Shown here: in pieces, positions 42,350 through 52,467 of the stretch
How positions within the stretch are numbered: position 1 is the first letter of the stretch
How the letters are laid out: every line of letters starts with the position of its first letter
NCBI GenBank assembly: GCA_030765055.1
Contig: CM060950.1
Location: forward strand, 460,347,710-460,411,709
DNA length: 64,000 nucleotides
Direction: 5' to 3'
Source of the DNA: Mantis religiosa
Lineage: Eukaryota > Arthropoda > Insecta > Mantodea > Mantidae
Position numbers and translations under genes: made by a program
Notes under the pieces: model-generated
What the model was told of the DNA's origin: nothing
Seen by the model: only the letters and a program-made list of their open reading frames with translations
The model's database searches: none

Positions 42350-43535
42350 TTATGCTCGGATAAATGTTTGAAAAATGACAGATGCCAATCTTATAATAAG
42401 AAAGAATTTTACTTTCTGATCATGACCGTACAGAAACCCTGTCTCTACGATACTTAGAACACGAGCGATGCACGTTTTATCTTCACGTGTTATGGTTAAG
42501 TGTTACGGATAAATATTTGAAAATTACAGATGCCAATCTTATAACAAGAAAGAATTTTACTTTCTGATCATGACTGTACAAAATCCTGTCTCTACGATAC
42601 TTAGAACACGAGCGATGCACGTTTTACCTTCACGTGTTATGGTTAAGTGTTACGGATAAATATTTGAAAAATGACACATGCCAATGTTATAACAAGAAAG
42701 AGTTTTACTTTCTGATCATGACTGTACAGAAATCCTGTCTCTACGATACTTAGAACACGAGCGATGCACGTTTTATCTTCACGTGTTATGGTTAAGTGTT
42801 ACGGATAAATATTTGAAAAATGACACATGCCAATGTTATAACAAGAAAGAATTTTACTTTCTGATCATGACTGTACAAAATCCTGTCTCTACGATACTTA
42901 GAACACGAGCGATGCACGTTTTATCTTCACGTGTTATGGTTAAGTGTTACGGATAAATATTTGAAAAATGACACATGCCAATCTTATAACAAGAAAGAAT
43001 TTTACTTTCTGATCACAACTGGACAAAATCCTGTCTCTACGATACTTAGAACACGAGCGATGCACGTTTTATCTTCACGTGTTATGGTTAAGTGTTACGG
43101 ATAAATATTTGAAAAATGACACATGCCAATCTTATAACAAGAAAGAATTTTACTTTCTGATCACAACTGTACAAAATCCTGTCTCTACGATACTTAGAAC
43201 ACGAGCGATGCACGTTTTATCTTCACGTGTTATGGTTAAGTGTTACGGATAAATATTTGAAAATTACAGATGCCAATCTTATAACAAGAAAGAGTTTTAC
43301 TTTCTGGTCATGACTGTACAGAAATCCTGTCTCTACGATACTTAGTACACGAGAAATGCACATTTTATCTTTAAATGTTATGGTTAGGTGTTACGGATAA
43401 ATATTTGAAAAATGACACATGCCAATGTTATAACAAGAAAGAGTTTTACTTTCTGATCACAACTGTACAGAAATCCTGTCTCTACGATACTTATAGCACG
43501 AGAAATGCACGTTTTATCTTCACATGGTTACGGTT
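42350..43535. repeat. 148-bp tandem repeat (about 8 units)
   Basis: CACGTGTTATGGTTAAG recurs at 42484, 42631, 42780, 42928, 43076 and 43224, so units are 147-149 bp. Units contain AAAGAATTTTACTTTCTGATC and GATACTTAGAACACGAGCG. Edge units (42350 and after 43340) are more diverged, as usual in a satellite. No coding potential. Confidence 0.95.
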
Positions 43536-43921
43536 AGCCAACATCCATCGACTCAACACAGATAAGCCTGAAAAACAACACCTTTCTTTCCCCACAATAT
43601 CTAAAGCATAAATAATGCACTTACTATTAAAACAGAAGTCATGCAGTTTGAAACAAAGTTAATTTTCAGTTCGGTTTCAGAGGAAAGGTGTTGTTTTGTT
43701 AAAGTGAATGGCAGCGTTAAGTCGTGTGTTGAACCCTGCTGAAATATTGTTAATATTACATTAAATTATTATTATACACATATTTGTTTCCAGTGTTTGT
43801 GATCCAAGTGCGCGAACATGTCCCTGGAAGCTGGGATAAGTGATTTTTCGTTCAACAAACGTGAAGTGATTCATTCTCAGGGCAGAAAAGTTGTATTTAA
43901 TATGAACAAGTTTTAAAAATG
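43536..43921. other. No recognisable gene
   Basis: Unclassified AT-rich sequence between the 148-bp array and a tLE copy. Confidence 0.5.
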
Positions 43922-44145
43922 GCAATTAATTGTTCTTTCCCACTGGCTGTGTGTAGGCTAAAGTATGGAAAGATAGAATCAGACTGAAAAATTCAATGCC
44001 ATAGCTGGGATTTGATCCACGGATCATCTGGTTACCGTCCAGCCGTTCTAACCCTTGAGCTACTATGGCCAACGTGCCAACAGGACATTTAATTCTCCAA
44101 CTGACTCGTATGGTTTACCGGGAAAAACACGTGTCTGTGCTACTT
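43922..44145 (-). mobile_element. tLE copy, single truncated unit
   Basis: Contains the tail block AATTAATTGTTCTTTC, then a tRNA-like core (43998-44069, minus strand, GCCATAG...TATGGC ends), then CCAACGTGCCAACA and AATTCTCCAACTGACTCG. The 5' part beyond about 44145 is missing. It is closest to the subfamily at 842-1466. Confidence 0.8.
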
Positions 44146-44803
44146 CATTTTGTGTATACCGTCCTTCTGCTATTACTGCCCTTGTAATACCAATTTTCTA
44201 GGTAATAATTCACTTTTCCTCCCCATAACCTCAAATTTCCTTTAACATTAAATCTCACAGGTTCTCTGGTCTTTCACTGCGTGCATAGAACTTCAAAACC
44301 ATTAGTATAATACAGAAGAGGTGTACTGACAAAATAAAGCCAAGAGTTCTAAAGATAAACCTTTGAAATGTCCAACAAGTTTACATGGGCACAGCTGACA
44401 GTCAACTTAGCAGTTATACCAGCATATGCTTACAGATCATCCCACAAATCATCATAAACTATCCCTGAATGTTGTCATTAATTCAGAGTTAGGCAATTCA
44501 GCCACCTCTGTAAGTGGAGCAGTTATATCATCAGCTTCCTTTGCTCTGAAGTTATGATTTTGAACAAAAGAACAGAGGAAGTGTGTCAGTGGTACCAATA
44601 TGCGATGATATCACGCAACATGCTATGCGTGTGGTCACTATTACCTTGAGAAACTGCTTGGGGTCATTTCAGTAACCTCAGATAATATCACGTGAGGTAC
44701 ACGTGCGAGGAATAAACAGCTTTTGTTTTACAACAAGGAATTCTTGTTCCACATATATCTCACTACGATTATGTGAATGTAAATTTGTGTTATCACACAT
44801 AGG
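44146..44803. other. No recognisable gene
   Basis: Unclassified sequence with no coding or repeat signature that I can detect. Confidence 0.5.
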
Positions 44804-45535
44804 GAGTTACCGAACGGAATGGGTCAGGCAGTTTCGTCTGTGGCCCGGGTTCCATTCCCGTGGCCAACCTACCTGATCCATGGGTTTTATCGGAGGTTTT
44901 CCCGGGTTGCCAAGCGAATGCCGGGTAGGTTAATTATATTCCCCGAATTTCCTGTCCCTCCATTTCATCTCCATTATCATTTCGCAACATCTCTCATCTG
45001 GTGGTCTATTTCAGAATAGAAGTGTCGGTGGGTGTCTCGGTGCTGCATGGCAGGATGTATCTACTCCTGCTAAACACTTCCTCCTTCGGTAGGACGGTCT
45101 GCTGCCTCCGGCCCGGTCTGGTGGACCATTTCACGATCATAGTGGGTGGGATGCCACTTGTACTTGCATACCGGGGAGTTTACAACTGGTCAATTGTATG
45201 GACCCTGCCCTCTGCACGCCCACCTCGGTAAAGTAGATGGTAGCATGTCTGCCTCACGTGCAAGAGGTCCCGAGTTCGAAACTCGGTCAGGGTGAGTTAC
45301 CTGGATAAGAGTATTGTTGAGCATAAATTCGCCCATTTCACTCATCGTCCGATATGACTCAACGTTGGTGGACGTAAATAACCAAAATGCCCTCTGCACT
45401 ATCGTGACTCCTTGGGGCGACTACCCTGTGTCTCCTCTCACCTCATCCTTCCTAACGGGCTGCCCTATTTGGGGGCATAGATGCAAGAGACCAAGTTTAG
45501 ACCTCAGTACTGAATCCCCTCCGTAACGTAGTCCA
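44804..45535 (+). mobile_element. SINE-1 copy, long form, interrupted by SINE-2
   Basis: Head at 44806-44870 with B-box-like GGGTTCCATTCCC. The body follows to 45217, then SINE-2, then the SINE-1 3' part from 45388 (ATCGTGACTCCTTGG, then CCAAGTTTAGACCTCAG and GAATCCCCT). The 3' part matches 54590-54740, so full SINE-1 is more than 500 bp. Confidence 0.85.
45218..45387 (+). mobile_element. SINE-2 nested in SINE-1 with 12-bp TSD
   Basis: Perfect 12-bp duplication TGCCCTCTGCAC (45206-45217, 45388-45399). The head has CTCGGTAAAGTAGATGG (A box) and CGAGTTCGAAACTCGG (B box). The body is internally shortened, jumping from GGATAAGAG to TTCACTCATCG. It is younger than the SINE-1 it interrupts. Confidence 0.93.
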
Positions 45536-45752
45536 GTCCAGTCCAGGGCTATTTTTGACAAAACCAAAATGTTCGAAAAAAAATTCCATGTAAACGGTAG
45601 TTTGAGGAGGGAGGATTTACTTGAAAATGTTTGGAAGATATAGGGCTTAACTAGTTTTGGCATTTAACAGAGAGACTCCAACGTTTTTGTAAAAGTGTTC
45701 TTTTGGAAGGGTTTATTCAGAGAGTGAAACATGTATTTCCGATGAAATATTC
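45536..45752. other. No recognisable feature
   Basis: Short unclassified stretch between SINE-1 and LTR-A4. Confidence 0.5.
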
Positions 45753-45920
45753 ATACTGTCACGAACCCATTGTTGCGACTGGCGACCGGCGCACACAAAG
45801 GAACAGAGAGTGCAGCGCGGAGATAAAAGGTTTGCCGAAACAGATAAAGAGACAGATAGCTGACTGTATGGTTCGATTTCTTGTTTGTTACAGAACATTC
45901 CAGAAATATGAGTAGAGGTA

Positions 45921-46840
45921 CGAGGGTTGTTCAATAAAGAATTATCATAATTTTTACAGTCATACTTTTTCGCCCTAAAATTCATTCTTATTGCATTCTA
46001 TTAGCTTAATGTCAAACAAACACGCCGTAGTAGTTTCTTTGTTGGTACTTCGGGTTCCCGCATGTGCGAACCAGGCAAGTTCAGACATGTTCAGTATCGC
46101 CTACCACTGCAATGGAGGTAACATGCAGTTAAAGTTGATGTTTGAGGAAGATCCGGAGTTTCTTTCAAACATAATCACTGCTGATGAAACTTGTCTACAA
46201 CATTTTGATCCTGAGAGCAAACAGAAAAGCTCAGTGTGGAAATCTCCTTCATCACCAATCCCCAAAAAACCAAAAGTGGCTGCTTCTGCTGGGAAAGTTA
46301 TGGTCATCTCATTCTTTGATATGGTTTATCAGCTTGTTGTACCTGCACACACATCAGTAACTGGACAATACTACAGGGATGTCCTGAAAATATTGCAAGT
46401 CCATATCAGGCGCAAAAGACCACATTTTCGTGAAGCCGGCTGGATGCTGCATTACGATAATGCGCGGCCGCATATTGCCAATATTGTTGCTGAATATCTT
46501 GCAAAAATCAACGTGAAGTGCATACCTCACCCTCCCTATAGTCCGGATTTATTCCCATAAGACCTTTTTCTATTCCCTAACTTGAAGAAACGCCTTCGTG
46601 AGAGGCATTATCCATCATCGGAAGCAGTGGTGAAGGCTGCGGAGGCGATTTTGAAGGATCTCTCAAAAAATGGTTTCCAACTTGTATTTGAAGACTGGCA
46701 GAAACGCTGGGACAAGTGCATCGCATTCAGGGGAGACTATTTTGAGAAGGATTATCAAAATTATGAGGATGCGTAAAGATACGTTGTCAAAAAAAAAAAA
46801 AAAAAAAACATTTTGATCATTCTTTATTGAACAGCCCTCG
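45921..46840 (+). mobile_element. Mariner-family transposon, N-terminally deleted
   Basis: TIRs read CGAGGGTTGTTCAATAAAG at the left and CTTTATTGAACAGCCCTCG at the right, flanked by TA (45919-45920, 46841-46842). The length of 920 bp is about 350 bp short of a normal mariner. The transposase lacks its helix-turn-helix part. Nested in LTR-A4. Confidence 0.93.
45991..46776 (+). pseudogene. Mariner transposase, catalytic domain only, one internal stop
   Basis: The open frame carries IITADETCLQHFDPESK (first aspartate), GWMLHYDNARPH (second aspartate) and PPYSPDLFP. A TAA follows at 46558-46560, one codon before the third aspartate (DLFLFPNLK). The frame then continues to WDKCIAFRGDYFEK and a stop at 46776. 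Apart from the stop and the missing N-terminus it is well preserved, DD34D type. Confidence 0.92.
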
Positions 46841-47079
46841 TATTTAAGGAAGCCGAGACTCGCCAAGGGAGAGTAGTAATCCGAAATGGTATCGTGTGCC
46901 TGCAGCTATGTGTTGGAAGTGAACTCTTATTTACGTGTGCAGAAGTGACGAGAGATTGTGTTGCTTTATGTTACGTCAGCTTGCTGCCCAAGATGTACAA
47001 AGTGTATTTCTAAATAAAGAACATTTTAAATTTCTGCAAACTGGAATTTTAATTCTACGAACCCATGAAGTCACAATAT

Positions 47080-47510
47080 TGTATTTTTGGGTAGAATATA
47101 ATATTTTTTATACAGAGGAAGTGTATTTTCAATGACTTGGGGTTCTCCCCATACTTTCTTGTAGGACCAAGCTATGTGCTGTGTCCGTAATGTAAACGTT
47201 AAGGATCCCGTGCTAGCGACACAAAGAGCCTCGGTAAGGTGGGAGGTAGTAGAGAAAGTAAAAGTGATCCGCCACTGATCTCTTCCTATGGACACTGAGA
47301 GATGCCAATAGGTTTCGGAAATTCCGCGATAAGACCTGCTCAGCATTCTAGATGAGTCTACCCTTGAACTGGGAGAAGGCAACGTCCACGCATTTTATGA
47401 CTACCAGCATTCCTCGTCTCTTTTTATGACATGTTCGCGTTAGGTCGTGGTAGCACTACCAGACTGCGCCACGATGAAGCTATTCCCAGAGCATTCAACG
47501 TTGTTATAAG
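47080..47510. other. No recognisable gene
   Basis: Unclassified; a 103-codon minus ORF (47071-47382) shows no family signature. Confidence 0.45.
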
Positions 47511-47640
47511 TCTAGGAAGCGGATTTATAGGCAGTAAAAATGTGTGAAATAGGCAGGCAGAAAGGCACTAAAAGTGGCCAAAATAGGCACTTAAATAGGC
47601 ACTAAAAATTGCTAAGTAAACACTTTGAAATACACAATTT
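47511..47640. repeat. Possible left end of an ATAGGCA-rich DNA element
   Basis: TCTAGGAAGCGGATTTATAGG followed by several ATAGGCA words is an imperfect inverted match to the end at 50380-50410 (CGCCCCCTAGATAT when read inward). If these are two ends of one element, it spans 47513-50405 and carries SINE-2 and SINE-3 inside. Eight-base flanks match only partly. Confidence 0.35.
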
Positions 47641-47994
47641 TAGTAAAATGGCTGCTAAAATGTACTATAACAAAATGACAATCATTGCAACATCAACAAT
47701 CATTGCTGCAACAAATTCGCTAGACGGTTCCCTAGGCGAAATAGTTCTACATTTGTTCCAAATTTTATAAATGACTCCACAGCAAGTTAAAATAACAGAT
47801 ATTGTCGTATAATTAAAATACATATAAATCACTTCACTAAGTAAGAACCATAATGTTCAGAAAGGTGTGAAGTAATTAACTATGGCAGAAATAAAAAACA
47901 TGGGCTCTCATGGGGTGGGGTAGGGGCTTAAGGGTGAAAACTGAAATATCTGAAGGTTTTATTAGATTTGTTTCAAATTTATACCTTTTTTTGT

Positions 47995-48305
47995 AATTTT
48001 ACATCCTCCAACGTTAAGTCATATTGGACGATGAATGAAATGGGTGAAATGATGCTCAAATGTGTCCAGGGTCCATGGAGCTTAGAGCTAGCGGACATTC
48101 GTCTGTAAGGACGAAAAGTGAGTGAGTGAGTGTGTGGTGTTTTAGGGCCCGTCGACAACAAGGTCATTTGGGCCTGTAAGGACGAAAAAAAAAAGGAAGA
48201 AAAAAAGAAAAAAACCTTATCCAGGTAACACCCTGACCAGATTCGAACTCGGGACCTCTTGAACGTGAGGCAGACATGCTACCATCTACGCTACCGAGTC
48301 GGGCA
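47995..48305 (-). mobile_element. SINE-2 copy with a 56-bp nested retroposed fragment
   Basis: It has the SINE-2 landmarks (CCTCCAACGTTAAGTCATA, GAGCTTAGAG, reversed B box ATTCGAACTCGGGACC, head ending GCTACCGAGTCGGGC). Inside, a 56-bp piece (48118-48173) is flanked by a perfect 15-bp duplication. Confidence 0.9.
48118..48173. mobile_element. 56-bp inserted fragment with 15-bp TSD
   Basis: CTGTAAGGACGAAAA occurs at 48103-48117 and 48174-48188. The inserted piece begins with GTGAGTGAGTG and contains CCCGTCGACAACAAGG, a word I associate with a dispersed insect SINE. So it is probably a very short, end-truncated retroposon copy. Confidence 0.7.
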
Positions 48306-48870
48306 TTTATTTTTGTGATCGATCAAAAATGGAATGATACCAAGTTTCAGCTTTCTAGTTACAATAGTTTCTGAGGAATTAACAGTTTATGTCTAAATTA
48401 CAGGCGATTTTCAAAATGTCCCACATATTGTAATTTTAAAAATTAATTCTTAGGGTACAACTTTCTGCAGCCATTTTAACCTATTAATGACCTGTACCTA
48501 TTTGAAATATTTGTCTTCGCCATATCAACGAAGAGAAAAAATAATCATACTTATTTAACATATTTATTTTCCTAAGCGTTTTCAGTAAGAAGTAAACATT
48601 ATAATCCTTTTTCAATATAAATAACAAAAATACAACGAATGTAAACGGGTACACTTAATATGCAGTTGCCCTTATAGGCATGTTTAGAATTTCACACAGA
48701 CTAATAGAAAACTGCATCCTGTGGAACATTTTCAAGTTAGGAAAATGTAGAAAATATGGAATCTGAGAAATCTGAGGTTAAAATTACGTAATAGCAGCTA
48801 CGATACAGGTGTAGGGTTATTTAGTCATGTGACGTTTTCTGTAGTGCCGCTAGGAAAAAGAAATACTTTA
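48306..48870. other. No recognisable gene
   Basis: AT-rich unclassified sequence, perhaps interior of the element hypothesised at 47511-50410. Confidence 0.5.
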
Positions 48871-48880
48871 TTATATCGAA

Positions 48881-50052
48881 ATGAAATGTGTAGTGTTTAA
48901 CGCCCGCTTTTACTACATGCGGCACCGCAGGCGGTGACACTGATGATACATGAGATGAAGATGTTGAGCACCGGTGGAATGAGATGGCGGGGGAAACCGG
49001 AAATCTGTAATTGGGCTGCGGCTAACAAAATGTCAATTAATGCCAAGAAAAGTAAGTCGATTGTTTTTAGTAGAACTAAGGGCAAAATTATTGTTAACTA
49101 TCACATGGGAGGGGTGCAAATTCCACAGGTGGACATCTGCAAATACTTGGGAGTGTACCTGGCAAGTAATGCCGGATGGGACGAACAAGTAAATTCCACA
49201 TCTAGGAATGCGTGGAAGGCATTACATTTCGTAATGAGAATATTGAAAAAGGGGAGCGCTAGGTCCAGGGAAATTGCCTACAAGGCCTTAGTGCGGCCGG
49301 TTATGGAATATGGAGTAGCATGCTGGGACCCGTATAGAGCTAACCAAATCGATCCATTAGAAAAAATACAGAAGAGGGCAATAAAATTCATAAAAAGAGG
49401 CAAGTATTTTGGGCCTATAAAAGGAGATGAGACTAAATGGGAGGAATTAAGAATTAGGCGTAAAAAGCATAGGTTGGTAGCATTATTCAAAGCTAATGCT
49501 GGTGTAAAGGCATGGGTGGACGTTAGTGTAAGGTTAGATAATCCGGATTATTATGGACGAAACGATCATAGGTATAAAATTAAGGGTAGAAGATACAGAA
49601 CCGACGTAGGAAAATTTTCTTTTGTTAATAGAACCATTGAAGAATGGAATGAATTGCCTGTAGCAGTCTTTCAGGGCTGTCCCCTGTCGCTGAAGAAATT
49701 TAGAAAAAATCTAGATGGTTTATAGTTTAACTTTTGAATTATAATGGTATATAATATGTAAATAGAGAAGTAATTAGATATGTTTTAAGTGACTAAAGTA
49801 AAATAATATTATGTTTGTATTGTTTACTGTATTATTGTTGTAAATCTAGTATATATAATTTGATTTGTATTCTTAACTCTGCCACCGGGTAGTACCCAAT
49901 TGCAGTCAATAAATACATACAAATCCCGGAGAAAACCCGACCCAGCGCCGTGTTGTCCACCACAAATCTCACTTTGCGGTCGCCTGCGATCGAACCCGGG
50001 CCGCCTGGGTGAGAGACAAGCGGTCTAACCACTGAGCCACGGCTTGGCCGTG
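48881..50052 (-). mobile_element. SINE-3 copy interrupted by a LINE
   Basis: A perfect 10-bp TSD TTATATCGAA (48871-48880, 50053-50062) flanks the composite. The tRNA-like head (A box TGGCTCAGTGG, B box GGTTCGATCGC on the minus strand) lies at 49980-50045 and the 3' end (GTGTAGTGTTTAACGCCCGC) at 48885. The LINE sits in the middle. Other SINE-3 copies are at 50663, 54797 and 58526. Confidence 0.92.
49006..49920 (+). pseudogene. CR1/L2-like LINE, 5'-truncated, nested in SINE-3
   Basis: Flanked by AAATC (49001-49005, 49921-49925). The open frame (about 49006-49725) is the end of a reverse transcriptase: SINAKKSKSIVFSRTKGK, YLGVYLASNAGWDEQV, LVRPVMEYGVACWDPY, QKRAIKFI, then FVNRTIEEWNELP and a stop after NLDGL. 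The 3' end has a GCCACCGGGTAGTACCC stretch and an ATAC-repeat tail. The frame is unbroken, so the copy is fairly young. It lacks the catalytic YADD through truncation. Confidence 0.87.
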
Positions 50053-50062
50053 TTATATCGAA

Positions 50063-50214
50063 GTATGTCTATATTAATTTTAAGACAAAAAACTAAATTT
50101 GGTATTGTAAGTTTTGGGCCAATTTGTACAGATGTGTCTCCTTAATAAACCCTTTTTGTATATCCAGTGTGCAGCAGTAAGAAATTTCTCTTCCCCGAAA
50201 ACTTCACGTTGAAA
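50063..50214. other. Spacer, no feature
   Basis: AT-rich sequence between SINE-3 and the ATAGGCA-rich repeat. Confidence 0.5.
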
Positions 50215-50410
50215 CCAACAAATACAAAAGTTGTTGTCACGAATTACAAGCAGAAGAACTTGGCTAAAGAGGCAATTTTAGGCACTAATAAGCAGAATAG
50301 GCACAAACGTTAATTTCTTAGCCTAGGAAACGTGCTTATAACTTAAAAGCCTACGTTTCTAAACAAAGGAATAAAATAGGCAAATAGGGCAAAATTCGCC
50401 CCCTAGATAT
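50215..50410. repeat. ATAGGCA-rich repeat end, related to 60-275
   Basis: Shares ACAAGCAGAAGAA, TAAAATAGGCAAATAGGGC and the CGCCCC-TAGATAT end with 60-275. Confidence 0.6.
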
Positions 50411-50662
50411 GACTTATCTAAAACAGACTGTATTTTAATAAAAATCACTAAAGCTATTTAAATAACGGAACTTTTCCATTCAAGTGTCAGTTTGGAATTT
50501 ACGTATTTTTTCGAGCACTTTTCAGCCAAAGTACGCCCTCATTGAACGTCTATTGTCGAACTTAATCGATACTCTAAAGCTTGGTGTTCAATAATCAATA
50601 TAACGAATCAGAATTGTCTATACTTTCATTTTTTACGTAACAATAATTTCTGTTTCGATTCG
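50411..50662. other. No recognisable feature
   Basis: Unclassified AT-rich stretch. Confidence 0.5.
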
Positions 50663-50910
50663 GCCGCACCGTGGCTGAGTGGTTAGATCGATTGGCTTTC
50701 ACCAAGGCGGCCGGGGTTCGATCCCAGGGCGACCGCAAACAGAGATTTGTGGTGGACAACATGGCGCTGGGGCGGGTTTTCATCCGGGACCTGCAGTTTC
50801 CCCGCCATCTCATTCCACCGGTGCTCCATCTTCATCTCATTTATCATATTCATCAGTGTCACCGCCTGCGGTGCCATATGTAGTAAAAGCGGGTGCTTAA
50901 CTATACACAT
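50663..50910 (+). mobile_element. SINE-3 copy
   Basis: A-box-like GTGGCTGAGTGGTTAGA, B box GGGGTTCGATCCC, then GGGCGGGTTTTCATCCGGG, CCGCCATCTCATTCCACCGG and TAGTAAAAGCGGG at the 3' end, in the order seen at 54797-55030. Confidence 0.92.
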
Positions 50911-51368
50911 TTCACATTTCTGTTTCGAGTCAAACACAGATCTGCGGAGCTACTCTCAGACATATTCCTGTTCCTAATGGAGTTTGTGCAAACTGTAAAA
51001 ATGCCTAGATCTGGTCATTTGTGAATTCAAAATATATAAAAACATCTAAGGTCGGAGAATATAAACAGATAAACTATTTTAGTGTACTGCGTCGTGGCGT
51101 AGTGCGCTAGAGCCTTGTGCTTTGTTTCCCTGCCACGGAATACGCCTGGGTATATGACCGGTGCATGCTCAGTATCGTGAGTAAATCGAGGAGCTACGAT
51201 AGGTAGCCAAATTTCCGACTGGGGCTGCCCAGATGCTAACCACATCTCCACCCCGTATCGGTTGAATGATAACCCACCTCTGTCCTGCGTATATGGGCGT
51301 GAAGCCGGCAGTCGGAATGGCCGGCTCTGTCCCACTTTGGGCTGTGACGCCACGGATAACGTTGGAAC
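50911..51368. other. No recognised gene; possible unclassified SINE-like block
   Basis: A moderately GC-rich block at 51085-51360 starts with GTGGCGTAGTGCGCTAGAG, faintly A-box-like, but no B box follows at tRNA spacing. Nothing else is recognisable. Confidence 0.35.
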
Positions 51369-51370
51369 TA

Positions 51371-52075
51371 TAATGCGATCCATATAAATCTGAACCAGTT
51401 CAATAGGCCATAATTTCCCTTTGAAATCTTGTAGAATGTGGAAATTTGTTTTAATGGTCTCAGTGGCTCTGAGAGAATTGTCAACACTGAAAATTGTTGA
51501 CAGATGACAGTCTTAAATGGGATCGTTGGGCCTATTTTCTTTGATATGACTGTAGATCCTGAAGTTTATATGGGTAACTTCAAGACATTTGTGGAGCAGC
51601 TCGATGATACCGAATTGAGAGGTTATTTCCAGCAGGATGGAGCAACATGCCATACACCTAATGACACCATGGAACTTGTAACCAGTTTCTTTGATAATCG
51701 AATCATCTCAAAAAGGGTGTAGTCCCTCAGATCCCTTGAACTAACCTCACCGGATTTTTTCTTGTGGGGGTATCTAAAAAATAAGTGTACAAGAATAGGC
51801 CACGGACAATTGATGTTCTCAAGTAATCCATTCGAACCGAAATAAGTAACATTGGCAAGGATACTCTCCGTAAAACTTGAGAGAATATGGTGAGACGAGT
51901 GCAAACATGTATAGATGCTGGTGGAGGGCACTTCCAACATTTTCTCTGAGATGTAAATAGTGTAATGCCATCTCCTATTTGTGTATTATATTCTCCCAAA
52001 GTTGCACGTGTGTCGTATTATTGGTTCAAAATTTATGACCTATTGAAATGGTTCAGGTTTATATGGATCGCACTG
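51371..52075 (+). mobile_element. TA-target Tc1/mariner-like transposon, internally deleted
   Basis: TIRs of about 35 bp: GCGATCCATATAAATCTGAA at the left and, reverse-complemented, GCGATCCATATAAACCTGAA at the right. Flanked by TA (51369-51370, 52076-52077). The plus strand carries the C-terminal part of a transposase: VGPIFFDMTVDPEVY, YFQQDGATCHT (second catalytic residue), SPDFFLWGYLKNK (third), then GGHFQHFL-like sequence. Frame breaks follow ISKRV. At 705 bp it lacks the N-terminal half. A related inverted pair is at 57008-57581. Confidence 0.9.
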
Positions 52076-52077
52076 TA

Positions 52078-52467
52078 CTTCAGTGATTTGTTGTTATGGT
52101 TTATCTTGAAACGTGGAAATTAGAGAGTGCACTATTGCCCACTGTTTTGCTGTTGTAGATAATCCATGACTGCCCAATTCCATACCGCATCACTTCCATG
52201 TAACGCTCCGATTGACTCCCCGTGATTATTTTGCTGATATCCCTTTAATACCTTGAAGCGCAGAACTTCAAAAACTACTGGTAGATGGCGGTGGTATAAA
52301 TATACGGCTCATTAGGGTCGCGGCAAACTGATAATATCCTCAACTCCATTGTTGGATTACACCCACGGTCGTGGAGAAGACGGAAGTGTCTGTGAATGGG
52401 GTAGAAAGCTTCTGTTTGAATACTGTGCTGCTTTCATGGTAAGATCAGACATGAAAGTGATGATCAG
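52078..52467. other. No recognisable gene
   Basis: Unclassified sequence leading into the 141-bp tandem array; a 64-codon ORF (52349-52543) ends inside its first unit. Confidence 0.4.

Larger units (their letters stand above)
45757..47075 (+). mobile_element. Solo LTR, LTR-A subfamily 4, carrying a mariner
   Basis: Begins TGTCACGAACCC and ends TGAAGTCACA; flanks ATAC (45753-45756) and ATAT (47076-47079). It shares GACAGATAGCTGACTG with 32966-33574 and the AATAAAGAACATTTTAAAT and ACGAACCCATGAAGTC blocks with all LTR-A copies. The mariner lies in its middle. Confidence 0.87.

Noticed and set aside
48934..49725. 263-codon ORF as an intact gene
   Set aside because: Its first codons are SINE-3 sequence; the real coding part is a truncated LINE reverse transcriptase beginning after the TSD at 49001-49005.
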